Assembly: GCA_963556195.1 (NCBI GenBank)
Contig: OY744531.1
Span: forward strand, 108,083,620 to 108,147,619
Reading direction: 5' to 3'
Source: Sepiola atlantica
Lineage: Eukaryota; Mollusca; Cephalopoda; Sepiida; Sepiolidae
DNA: 64,000 nucleotides
The position numbers and the translations under genes are program-made. The stretch's first letter is position 1. Each line of letters begins with the position of its first letter. Of the stretch, positions 32,301 through 38,881 are shown piece after piece. The notes beneath the pieces are model-generated. The model was not told the origin of the DNA. It searched no databases and saw only the letters and a list, made by a program, of their open reading frames with translations.

Positions 32301-35006
32301 AATTAAACTTCTACTCGATCATTTTTCCTACTTTTGGTGAGGATACTTATTTAAATCTGCTGCGTAAGTATATAATACTGTTTTTTTTGTGGTGTTGATA
32401 ATTTAATACGGACGCTTCTCTGTACAAGCACCAATCATTCTTACTAAAAATCTGTCAACAATTACATTTATTTAAACTAAACCAAACTAAAGATTATTTT
32501 TTTGTTTGTTTAGTAATTTCCGACGAAGTTCAAATCACTAACCCTAAAATCATCCATTTTTAGATTTAAACAAATGGAGCCTAGTAAAAACAAAATATAT
32601 ATATATATATATATATACTTTTTTATTTTTAATATAATTTTTATTTTTAAACAATGATAAACAATTTTTTTTAACTAGTTTTTAGTTCCAATCACAAAAT
32701 TAAATTCGTTCTATTTTTAGGTGCTAAGGAAGAACGATAATTCATGTTCATAAAACCCTGTCCTAGAAAATTAATTTGAGTTATCGTTCTTCCTTAGCTA
32801 ACCGCTCCTTAACTTGTTTATAAAGTTGGTGACTATATTTTTCCGGCTTAGTTTTCATTTACAATGAAACTTTCTATAATTTACTGTTATTATTTTTAAT
32901 GTTGGATTTTTTTTTTTTTTTTTACTAAAAAAGTTGTGGCACTTCTGCAGTTTAGGGACGGGGCGAATTTGTTTTCATTTCAGAAGAGTTACAATAGTGT
33001 AAGGGGCAGACAACCCTCTTTTGTTTTCACTTTTCGTACATTTTTAGTACGTAATTTCTCTGAAAATGGAAGTGAATGCCTGAATATGATTTGGTTTTTT
33101 TTTCAAAATTAAATCCGGAATAAATAAATAAGAACTAATGCAAATTTAATTGATTAATAGAACATTTATTGAAGAAATTAAAATTTGTGAAAATCAGTAT
33201 TTTTTTTTTTAATTATTTTTTTTTTCAAAATTAAATTCAAAATAAAAGTCATCTTGTTTAATTTTTTTTTTTACAGTTTAAAAAATAAGAAAAAAATTAA
33301 AAAATCGCACATATTCATGGGATTCACATCCATTTTCGGAGAAATTATGCACTAAAAGTGAAAAAAAAAGGGTTGTATGCCCTTCCCTTATTGTAGCTCT
33401 TCTAAAATGAAAACAAATAAATTCTCCCAATCCCTAAACTACGGAAGTGCCCAAATTGTTTGGGAGTATAGCCAAAAATCATCGGTTTCACACTAAATAA
33501 TTTAGGTGACTGAAATAGGAATTTATACACGTTTTTAATTGTTGTACGATGAAGATTAACCAAATTAAAGTTTGTTTTCTTTTAATAAAAAAGATTTTGG
33601 AAATCGTCAGCAAATTTGACAAAGATGTTTTTGTTTTTTTAGCGAAAACAAAAACATAGAATAGAGAAACTGTAGTTCAATAACACTTGCTTCATATTTT
33701 CGGTGCTTGTGGACTGAAAAATAAATTATCTTTAATTTGAGGAGAGTCAAATAAGGGGGAGAGAACTCTAGTTTCAACCACGATGTATCTTAAAATGGAT
33801 GTTACTATTGTAATTATTCTAAAATAAAGTTTTTTTTTTAATGTATACGTAAAAAGGAACTGTTTTCAAAACAAATTGACGAATTTTACCCAGTGTAAAA
33901 CTGTCAGTTATTTCAAAAACTTTATTTCCCGTGTTTTATTTATTTTGTTTCCTTCCATTTACGTATTTTTTCTATTTTTTCCTTCTTTAATAATTTATTT
34001 TAATAAATCATTTTATTTTTGAAAATCATTTTATTTTTCAAAATCATTTTATTTTTCAAAATCATTTTATTTTTCATTGGTGCCGAATTATTAATTGTTA
34101 TTGTTTTTTTCCTTAATTATCATTTTACGTATACATTTTTTTCAAACTTTATTTTAGAATAATTACAATATTTAAAATCCATTTTAAGATACATCGTGGT
34201 TGAAACTTGAAACTAGAGTTCTCTCCCCCTTATTTGACTCTCCTCAAATCAAAGATAATTTTTTTTTCGGACCTACAGTCCACAAGCACCCTTAATATTT
34301 AGTTATAGAAGCTTTACTCACCCAATATCGAGACAATCACGAGCAGCAAAGTAATCATTCCTCCGTAGAACCAAAAAATTAACAGGATTATAAAGAGGGC
34401 CGTAGTGCAGACGCTCCAAAACTTCACAACTAACCTGAAGAGGAACAATGAAATGAGTTTTAAGTGGCCAAATGTCTTCGAACGTCCCAACGAAGTGTTT
34501 CTGAAAAAGTTGTATCTCGTGTTCGTCGCACCGGCTGCCACGGCGCAGGTGCCCGACGATGATGTGCCGTTACCCTCCGAAGATGGTGGCCCTCCACCAC
34601 CTCCTCCGCTCGGAGAGGAAGTTGAACTCGGAGATTTCACTTCCCTTATCTTCAGTTTGACACTCATTTTCCCCTCCTGGCGAGGGAGATGATCCAACGA
34701 CGGGTTTTGACAATGAACAGAAGCTGATGGCGATACAGGACTCCTTCTTCTTTCTCTTCCTCCCCCTCGCGAAGTCACCGCACAAAATCTATAGGCGGGC
34801 TCTGCAAAGTCGTCGTCTGGGTACCTGGGAGGCTGATGTTGATGGAGAACTTGTGATGGAGCAGGATGCTGGCTATATCGAAATTTGTATAATGGCTGTT
34901 GTTGGGGATGACGAAGCTCTTTCTGGCGTTGATCACTTCCTGTCGTTGATTTTTCTGAAGAAGCGAGAAGAGCTGACGATGCGCGAATGGTGTTGGCCTG
35001 CTGCAT
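17292..35006 (-). CDS. ABHD13: ABHD13, alpha/beta hydrolase domain-containing protein 13, complete
   Basis: Seven exons (35006-34322, 28539-28308, 24782-24682, 23972-23719, 22926-22822, 18702-18592, 17357-17292) splice in phase to 517 residues. ABHD13 is a membrane-anchored serine hydrolase of the BEM46 group; its substrate is not established to my knowledge. A hydrophobic anchor lies at about residues 195-229 (FYGGMITLLLVIVSILG). The oxyanion motif is FFHGNAGNIGHR (exon 2). The nucleophile is Ser369 in GRSLGG, with Asp446 in SGLTDNLIPP and His477 in NGTHNETW. Spacing within the triad is close to the vertebrate protein. The vertebrate protein has about 337 residues; here about 180 extra N-terminal residues rich in Ser, Gly, Pro and Gln precede the anchor. 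The first in-frame ATG after an upstream stop is at 35006. A downstream ATG at 34667 (MSVKLKIREVK) would give 404 residues and cannot be excluded. Introns hold SINEs, LINE debris and a mariner. Confidence 0.95.
17940..18310. mobile_element. Degenerate MITE with GGGAGATAACTCC
   Basis: It shares TATACCAAAAATCATGTAAA, TTGATCAAGTAGTTTTTT and AAATCAAATTTTA with the MITE at 51763-52200. It carries CCAAGGGAGATAACTCC at 18240-18256 and a G-run at 18043-18058. It lies in the last intron of ABHD13. Confidence 0.55.
18592..18702 (-). CDS. ABHD13: ABHD13 exon 6, catalytic histidine
   Basis: Acceptor TTTCTATAG, donor GTAAGT; 37 codons in phase 0. It contains RMALFDNGTHNETW with the catalytic His, equivalent to the DGTHNDTW segment of vertebrate ABHD13, then CPGYYESILNFITE. 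Confidence 0.93.
19010..19322 (+). mobile_element. U2-headed SINE, truncated in the head, with target duplication
   Basis: It begins inside the U2 part at GTGTAGTATCTGTTCCGATG, then has the body (GCAGTTCTAGGAGGTCCACC, CTGCCTGAGGCGCC) and the 3' part (CCGACCTTGTGTCACAT). It is flanked by 15-bp near-identical direct repeats GACTTTCATACCACG (18996-19010) and GACCTTCATACCATG (19324-19338), a signature of LINE-driven retroposition. It lies between ABHD13 exons 5 and 6. Confidence 0.88.
20016..20612. repeat. 17-bp-type tandem repeat (AACAACAAAAGCTAATT)
   Basis: About 35 units of AACAACAAAAGCTAATT with many variants (GCTGATT, GTAAATT, AATAACAAAA) and short units. Degenerate and intronic in ABHD13. 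Confidence 0.92.
20613..21837. other. ABHD13 intron, no recognised element
   Basis: AT-rich. A minus-strand fragment at about 21590-21650 (HSPVAMHYNLPN-like) duplicates part of the GIY-YIG segment that follows in the opposite orientation. Confidence 0.4.
21838..22111 (+). mobile_element. Penelope-like element fragment, GIY-YIG endonuclease end
   Basis: The plus strand reads YVGETGLEFCLRLNNHKQTI, then PVGMHYNLPNHTID, and after one frameshift near 22028 LNTHISGLNKDL before a stop. The YVGETG-x-LRLNNH arrangement and the closing LN-H-GLN-D box are those of the GIY-YIG region carried by Penelope-like retroelements. No reverse-transcriptase part is attached. Intronic in ABHD13. Confidence 0.6.
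22112..22821. other. ABHD13 intron with short imperfect repeats
   Basis: A segment around TAGTTTAAAAGCAATAAATA is duplicated (22300-22350 and 22468-22520). A small array of CAATACCCCAAAAAGTT units lies at 22605-22690. Nothing coding. Confidence 0.5.
22822..22926 (-). CDS. ABHD13: ABHD13 exon 5, catalytic aspartate
   Basis: Acceptor TTTGTTTCCCAG, donor GTAAGA; 35 codons in phase 0. It includes ITVPVMYLSGLTDNLIPPRM, where the Asp of GLTD is the acid of the triad. Confidence 0.94.
23486..23680. repeat. 22-bp minisatellite beside ABHD13 exon 4
   Basis: About nine units of CAATGAGATTTATCAGCAAA plus AG or AT. It ends about 40 bp from the exon 4 donor, on the intron side. Confidence 0.93.
23719..23972 (-). 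CDS. ABHD13: ABHD13 exon 4, nucleophile elbow
   Basis: Acceptor CATCTCACAG, donor GTAAGT. It encodes LYQDAEAAMDYLLRQ, KIIVFGRSLGGAIAIYLAS, VFIENTFTSLPEI and LPYWCFKNQ. The Ser in GRSLGG is the nucleophile. VENTF-S-P and LP-WCYKN are signature segments of vertebrate ABHD13. Confidence 0.96.
24682..24782 (-). CDS. ABHD13: ABHD13 exon 3
   Basis: Acceptor TTATTTCTTAG, donor GTAAAA. It encodes LMNAYGLYTSLGCNVLMVEY then RGYGKSQGTPSETG. The RGYGKS-G motif is a core strand-turn of the family. Phases fit exons 2 and 4. Confidence 0.94.
24966..26310 (+). mobile_element. Degenerate non-LTR retrotransposon (RT and C-terminal region)
   Basis: In successive frames the plus strand reads DAIFILRQMQEKYI, YMAFVDLEKAFDRVPQEVLW, LLYDDDLVIM (the catalytic box, normally YADD), VVDSFCYLGDMLSAG, YDSCVRSVMLYGSECWAL, RWICNVKPDQ and GRPRKTWKEIIRQ. 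Between RT and the C-terminal part is a cysteine-rich patch (CAVCK, CNHC, LWVHKKC). Stops and frameshifts interrupt it throughout, so it is dead. CCCTAACCCTAACC follows at 26414-26429. It is in the second intron of ABHD13, opposite in orientation to the gene. Clade not assigned. Confidence 0.85.
26620..27830 (-). mobile_element. CR1/Jockey-like retrotransposon fragment
   Basis: The minus strand, from 27820 down, reads VTPSQVRDIIKNLNTSKACGP, then AIALDISKAFDKVWHKGLL, GVLQGSILGPLLFLIFINDL and, toward 26650, SLLDKVQKRVANLI and SHPFTVEVP. These are RT motifs of the CR1/Jockey type (FDKVWH, GVLQGSILGPLLF). The YADD region is lost or frameshifted near 27120. It is the best-preserved copy of the family whose 3' ends also lie at 4005-4290 and 6610-6970. 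Confidence 0.85.
28056..28101. repeat. Interstitial telomere-like repeat
   Basis: TTAGGG-type units, partly degenerate (AGGGTTTAGGTTTAGGG, TTAGGGTTAGGGTTAG). Intronic in ABHD13. Confidence 0.75.
28308..28539 (-). CDS. ABHD13: ABHD13 exon 2, oxyanion-hole motif
   Basis: Acceptor TTTGTATTTCAG, donor GTGTGT. It encodes LLYHGQDMLVYYPQQP, VQTKDGTTIHVVLI and VIFFHGNAGNIGHR. HGNAGN-GHR is the conserved oxyanion segment. Phase 1 entry matches the exon 1 donor. Confidence 0.95.
28549..28945. repeat. (AAAAATCATGG)n array beside the ABHD13 exon 2 acceptor
   Basis: About 30 units of A-run plus TCATGG or TCATGGGG, with a length-variable A-run. The gene reads the other strand, so the pre-mRNA holds a CCATGATTTTT array ending about 10 bp before the acceptor. 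The overlapping plus-strand Lys/Trp-rich frames are repeat artefacts. Confidence 0.93.
28946..30003. other. ABHD13 intron 1 with small dispersed repeats
   Basis: A segment of about 55 bp (CATTAGAAAACATTAAATAT, then GTTTGAAGCCTAACAACGCA) at 29116-29185 recurs at 29395-29460. It occurs inverted at about 29500-29540 (ATGCATTGTTAGGCTTCAAA). The rest is AT-rich. Confidence 0.6.
30004..31160 (+). mobile_element. Decayed mariner transposon
   Basis: The left end CGAGGTCTGTCTAAAAATTA follows a TA dinucleotide and equals the terminus of the fold-back derivative at 38332-38881. The transposase trail starts at ATG 30196 (TERVEQRYIKFCQKLGDSQ), continues through FKEWFNQFKNGRTSAESDQR, and ends with HDNAPVHSSQLIQHFLAKHG and VVRQPPYSPD. 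That is a mariner catalytic core with the HDNAP box. Several stops and frameshifts break it. No right inverted repeat is recognised. Same orientation as the plus strand, in intron 1 of ABHD13. Confidence 0.85.
31161..32000. other. ABHD13 intron 1, no recognised element
   Basis: It is somewhat less AT-rich than its surroundings, with several short open frames on both strands, none with recognisable similarity. It may be an unrecognised repeat. Confidence 0.35.
32000..32240. mobile_element. Short relative of the palindromic element that carries the 51-bp array
   Basis: TTTCAGAAACTATATTTTAT, TTATTACAAT, GGCTAAAATGTTATTTTATT and GGTCGTTACTTCCTG match the flanks and unit of the array at 43.9-44.7 kb. 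Here only one or two units are present. Confidence 0.6.
32252..32432. mobile_element. Dispersed MITE-like repeat ending TACAAGCACC
   Basis: Longest same-strand copy of the 9594-9738 repeat. It extends further left (CAGTAATAAATCAATGGCAG), a part shared only with the inverted copy at 43021-43210. Confidence 0.7.
32433..33701. other. ABHD13 intron 1 with inverted motifs
   Basis: A GTTATCGTTCTTCC/GGAAGAACGATAA pair (32728-32802) forms a fold-back. A larger imperfect pair lies around 32930-33075 and 33345-33460 (ACTTCTGCAGTTTAGGGACG against CCCTAAACTACGGAAGTGCC; GGGCAGACAACCCT against AGGGTTGTATGCCC). It looks like another fold-back MITE. Confidence 0.5.
33702..34290. mobile_element. Fold-back MITE with about 150-bp inverted repeats
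   Basis: The ends are GGTGCTTGTGGACTG and CAGTCCACAAGCACC (TAC before CAGTCC on the right). Inner arms match over GGAGAGTCAAATAAGGGGGA, AACTCTAGTTTCAA and CACGATGTATCTTAAAATGG. The centre is T-rich with ATCATTTTATTTTTCAAA repeats. The right end is 31 bp from the ABHD13 exon 1 donor. Confidence 0.85.
34322..35006 (-). CDS. ABHD13: ABHD13 exon 1, N-terminal extension and membrane anchor
   Basis: The frame is open from a stop near 35050; the first ATG is at 35006 and the donor GTGAGT is at 34321-34316. Residues 1-180 are Ser/Gln/Pro/Gly-rich, including a GGGGGGPP run. RSKTFGHLKLISLFLFRL then leads into the hydrophobic anchor ending IVSILG, which aligns with the start of vertebrate ABHD13. The sequence upstream of the anchor has no similarity known to me. 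A second candidate start is ATG 34667. Confidence 0.85.
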
Positions 35007-35552
35007 CCGAGACAAACTTTCGACATCGTCCACAAAAAAGAAAGAGGTATCTCACACCGGGGAATAAAAACCACTGACGGTTTTTAGTGGTTCAGTCACA
35101 GTGAATTTCGTACGTCTGTCGTCTAAGTCTTCAAGTGTATACAAATGTAAAATTCCCGTGAAATAAAAATAACGTTACTACTTAAGTCAATATGTCACTA
35201 TAAAAACATATTAGAATTGATAATAAAAATAATTGATAAGTAAAACCGATTTTCTAGCTGGGAGGGAGGGGCTCCTTTAAGTTTTTGTTTCTGCGTTTTG
35301 TCCCCCATACGTGTGGTCGCGGCAATCTGTCCAATAAGTTGCCGAGAATATCAGAGTTATCTGCCCTTTTCTTTTCTTTATATCAGAGTTACTTGCCCTT
35401 CAAAAGGGTAAAACTACATACGGAGAAATTAATCACGTTTTACACCGTTTCTCTTCAGAAGGGTTAATGTTAGCGACCTTCAACATTATCAGTACCAGAT
35501 GGATGATCGTTTGGGAATATTAGAAAAGACGGCGACATCTCTCCGCAAAAAC

Positions 35553-35560
35553 TGACGTCA
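35553..35560. promoter_or_regulatory. Palindromic CRE/ATF site TGACGTCA
   Basis: A perfect TGACGTCA about 550 bp upstream of the ABHD13 start codon. CREB/ATF factors bind this octamer. Its position suits an ABHD13 promoter, but no TSS is known, so a chance occurrence is possible. Confidence 0.35.
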
Positions 35561-35641
35561 TCAAAATACAGCAAAATAGAGATTATTCTAATGTTTGTAT
35601 TATTCTCAATGTGACAAACATGAGCTTATAGTACACAGCGT

Positions 35642-35951
35642 ACCCAGGGTTTTTAACCCACCTAATAGACTGGTATTGTCCTGGCCTTTGGGTCTGGATT
35701 TACGCCGGTCTATTGGGGGTTGTCTGGTCCTGTGCAGTTCTAGGAGGTGCACCCTCCCAGGTTTTGCCTCCCCTCTTTGGGGAGGAGTAAGTTTATTGCT
35801 TACTGTCTGAGGCGCCCCTACCGGAGAATGCCGACGGGCTGCCCAGGCAATTTTTAAATGGTCAGATGGCTCACCTCTCGAGCGCTGGCTTATCAAATCC
35901 CACTTTCCCGACCTTGTGTCACATTTTACCGTGTGGGAGGTAGATAAATAG
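35642..35951 (+). mobile_element. U2-type SINE, 5'-truncated, with perfect 13-bp target duplication
   Basis: Body and 3' part as in the other copies (GTGCAGTTCTAGGAGGTGCA, CTGTCTGAGGCGCCCC, CCCGACCTTGTGTCACAT, GGTAGATAAATA). It is flanked by TAGTACACAGCGT at 35629-35641 and 35952-35964. The U2 head is missing. It landed exactly at the 5' boundary of the next copy. Confidence 0.9.
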
Positions 35952-35964
35952 TAGTACACAGCGT

Positions 35965-36226
35965 GCTTTCAGCTTTTTGGTCGAGATCAAAGTGTAGCAT
36001 CTGTTCCGATAGATACTGCACCCCATGGGACTGTCCTGTGCAGTTCCTTCTCACCCTTTGAGAAGGGGTTAGTTTATTGCTAATCGCCTGAGGCGGCCCT
36101 AACGGGGACTACCGACGGGGCTGCCCAGGCAATTTTTTTAAAGGCCCAAGTACTCTTCCTCTAGAGTGCGCAATTCCCACTTTCCGACCTTGTGTCACAT
36201 TCTACTTTGTGGGAAGTAGATAAATA
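35965..36226 (+). mobile_element. U2-headed SINE, variant body
   Basis: Head GCTTTCAGCTTTTTGGTCGA then GATCAAAGTGTAGCATCTG; a shortened middle lacking the TGGTATTGTCTTGGCC part; CTTCTCACCCTTTGAGAAGG in place of the CCTCCCCTCTTTGGGGAGG hairpin; 3' part CCGACCTTGTGTCACATTCT. The same CACCCTTTGAGAAGG variant occurs at 49814-50134 and 63173-63262, so it marks a subfamily. Confidence 0.85.
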
Positions 36227-36228
36227 GG

Positions 36229-36570
36229 GCTTTCTCGGCCTTTTGGCCGGGATCAAAGTGTAGTATCTGTTCCGATGGATACTACACCCTATAGGCTGGT
36301 ATCGTCTTGGCCTTCGGGGCTTGATTTACACCGGTCTATGGGTCTGTCCTGTGCAGTTCTAGGAGGTCCACCCTCCCAGGCTTTGCCTCCCCTCTTTGGG
36401 GAGGAGTAAGTTAATTGATTACTGCCTGAGGTGCCCCTACCGGAGAATGCCGACGGGGCTGCCCAGGCATTTTTTGTAGGCCAGAGTGCTCAAATTCTCG
36501 AGCGCTGGCTTTTCAAATCCCACTTTCCGACCTTGTGTCACATCTTACCGCTGTGGGAGGTAGATAAATA
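36229..36570 (+). mobile_element. U2-headed SINE, full length
   Basis: It starts GCTTTCTCGGCCTTTTGGCC, GGGATCAAAGTGTAGTATCTG, which is U2 snRNA nucleotides from the 5' end through the branch-site-recognition sequence. GATGGATACTACACCC then folds back on it. The body contains an inverted CCTCCC-CTTTGGGGAGG hairpin. The tail is TGTGGGAGGTAGATAAATA. It directly abuts the preceding copy. Confidence 0.92.
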
Positions 36571-36950
36571 ACGTACATGTATAGATTTTTTTAATAGATT
36601 TTTTTTAATGAAAATCGCTCCAGTCAAAGCATGAAGCCACTTGATGTAAGGAGCTAACATGAACAAATATGGTTATCACAAAGACAGGAGATGCCTATTG
36701 GCCTTAGTCTTGAAAAGGAATTTTAAAAATCAACAACAAAGAATGAAAAATAAAAATAAAAACTGAATAAAAAATTGAATGAAAAATAAAGGAATGAGAA
36801 ACAATGAATGAAAATATTGAATGGAGAAAATGTATGAAAAATGAATGTTAAAATGAATGAAAAAAATCATTAGCACGTATCTGATGTAGTTTACTTTGAC
36901 TGTATCTTATGTAGTTTCTGACTTTAAGACAAACACACACACAGATTTAC
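36571..36950. other. AT-rich intergenic stretch with GAATGAAAAAT repeats
   Basis: It holds the second copy of the 55-bp dispersed repeat (36608-36660) and a loose (GAATGAAAAATAAA)n tract to about 36870. Confidence 0.5.
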
Positions 36951-37680
36951 ACTTACCAAATGTAATAGAGTATAACAACTATTATGACTCCCGGGCAACA
37001 CCGTGTAGCTTTTCTTGTATAAAATAGTATAATAAAACACAGTGATGTTGTTTTTCCTGGGCAACACAGCATTTAAATATACCTGCTCTATCCATGATAT
37101 TGAGCACTTAGGATTTACTAACTTATACCACGTACCAGATATGATACTGTATTATTCCTATTATTGTTCCTGGACCAAAACATGTTCTTTATCTAGTATA
37201 CAACATCATAACAAAAGACAGACAAGTTCTTTCTCCTGGGCAACACCGCGTTTAAATACACCTGTTTTATCTATGATATTGAGCACTTTTTATTACTATA
37301 TACCACTTACCATATGTAATACTGTAATATTAATATTGTGAGTCCCGGGCAACGCCAAGTACCTTTTCTTGTATACAACATTATAAAATAATGTTGTAAA
37401 GTTGTTTATCCCGGACAACGCAGTGTTTAAACACACCTGCTCTATCTCTTGTATTGAGCACTTTTGCAATAAGATATACCATTTACCAAGAGTAATAGTG
37501 TATTATTATTAGTTTGGTTCTCAGACAATGCCACGTACCTTTTCTTGTCTAAACTATTATAAAGAAAGACTAAAGTTCTGTATGTAAAACTGTATTATTA
37601 TTATTAGGTTCCCGGACAATGCGAAGTACCTAATTCTTGTATAAAATATTATAAAGAAAAACTGTCTTTAAGTGAGGAAT
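36950..37680. repeat. Imperfect 175-180 bp tandem repeat with CCCGGGCAACGCC motif
   Basis: The anchor GATATTGAGCACTT recurs at about 37102, 37281 and 37456 (GTATTGAGCACTT). Each unit also has TCCCGGGCAACRCCRNGTA, TTTTCTTGTATA and ACACCTGCTCTATC. Degenerate further units extend to 37680. Confidence 0.8.
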
Positions 37681-38246
37681 AAAAAAAACAACTTAGGAGG
37701 CTGAAACCACGTAAATAAAATCAAGGAGACCTCAAACGCACTTCTAAAATCACCCTTTCCAAGTTTCTGCCCCGTCTCTCCGAAGAGAAATGTAAGAAAC
37801 GATAAATAAAATGCGGAGTTAGCGTCTACTAAAATTTAAATTTGCAAAAAAAATGCTGACTCATTTCCTTTCTTGAAAAATGAGTCGTTTTCTTTCCAAA
37901 TTAGTAGATAATAACATTAGAAATTTTCCAAATTAGTAGATAATAACATTAGAAAGTAGATGACCCCCCCCCCCGAACAAAACCTGGCCTAGTTTACCCA
38001 CAAAGAATAAATGATTTTTTCAAAATTTTAGATATTATACCACCGGGGTAACGCCGATCAAGAAAATATAAACTTTGTGGGTCTTTGTTTAGTAGTATTG
38101 GAATTTTAGCTGGACATACAAAGATACACATGCAGACAACTGCTCTTTATATAATAGACTAGCAAAGCTACCCGGCATTGCCCGGGGCCATAAAAAAAAA
38201 GATAGAAGAAGTTAAATAGCGTGTGTAACATCTTTATATTAAAACT

Positions 38247-38331
<85 letters not shown>
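37681..38331. other. Intergenic, with CT and AT microsatellite
   Basis: It contains a duplicated TTTCCAAATTAGTAGATAAT (37893-37945), a C-run, and the motif GCTACCCGGCATTGCCCGGG (38167-38186). A (CT)n tract at 38248-38260 runs into (AT)n at 38261-38331. Confidence 0.55.
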
Positions 38332-38335
<4 letters not shown>

Positions 38336-38881
38336 GCCTGTTTAAAACGTATCTGACCTGAGGCGAGAAAAAATATTTCAAATATGTGACGGGATTGGGA
38401 CCCTAATCCCCTTAAAAGTAGGCCCCTTGTGCTTGCACACACTTAGCCCACCGATCCATCCACTGCCGGAAACACCTCTGGAAGTCTTCTTTTGGAACGT
38501 CGTTCATTTCCGCCGTCGCGTTCCGTATTATCTTTTTTGCACCCTCTCAACAACAGCTGCACTCCGAGCAGTTTGGGGCCTGCCAGAACGCTGGTCACTA
38601 TTCGCTGATGTACGGCCATTTTTGAATAGGTTGAACCACTCCTTAATTTGTGTTACACATCGCATCTTCTCCAAACACCTGCTGAATCTAACGCGACGGC
38701 GGAGATGAACACCATTCCAAAAGAAGACATCCAGAGGTGTTTCCGACAGTGGATGGATCGGTGTGCTGGGTGTGTGCAAGCACGAGGGGCCTACTTTGAA
38801 GGGGATTAGGGTCCCAACCCCATCATGTATTTGAAATATTTTTTTCTGATCTAAGGTTGGATACTTTTTAGACAGGCCTCG
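38332..38881. mobile_element. Fold-back mariner derivative (550 bp) with TA target site
   Basis: It is bounded by TA on each side. Both about 190-bp arms are the 3' end of a mariner transposase in opposite orientation: the right arm on + reads NTIPKEDIQRCFRQWMDRC then GAYFEGD, and the left arm gives the same on -. Between them (38522-38692) lies a minus-strand transposase N-terminal piece (IKEWFNLFKNGRTSANSDQR). It shares termini CGAGGYCTGTCTAAAAA with the element at 30004. Confidence 0.88.
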
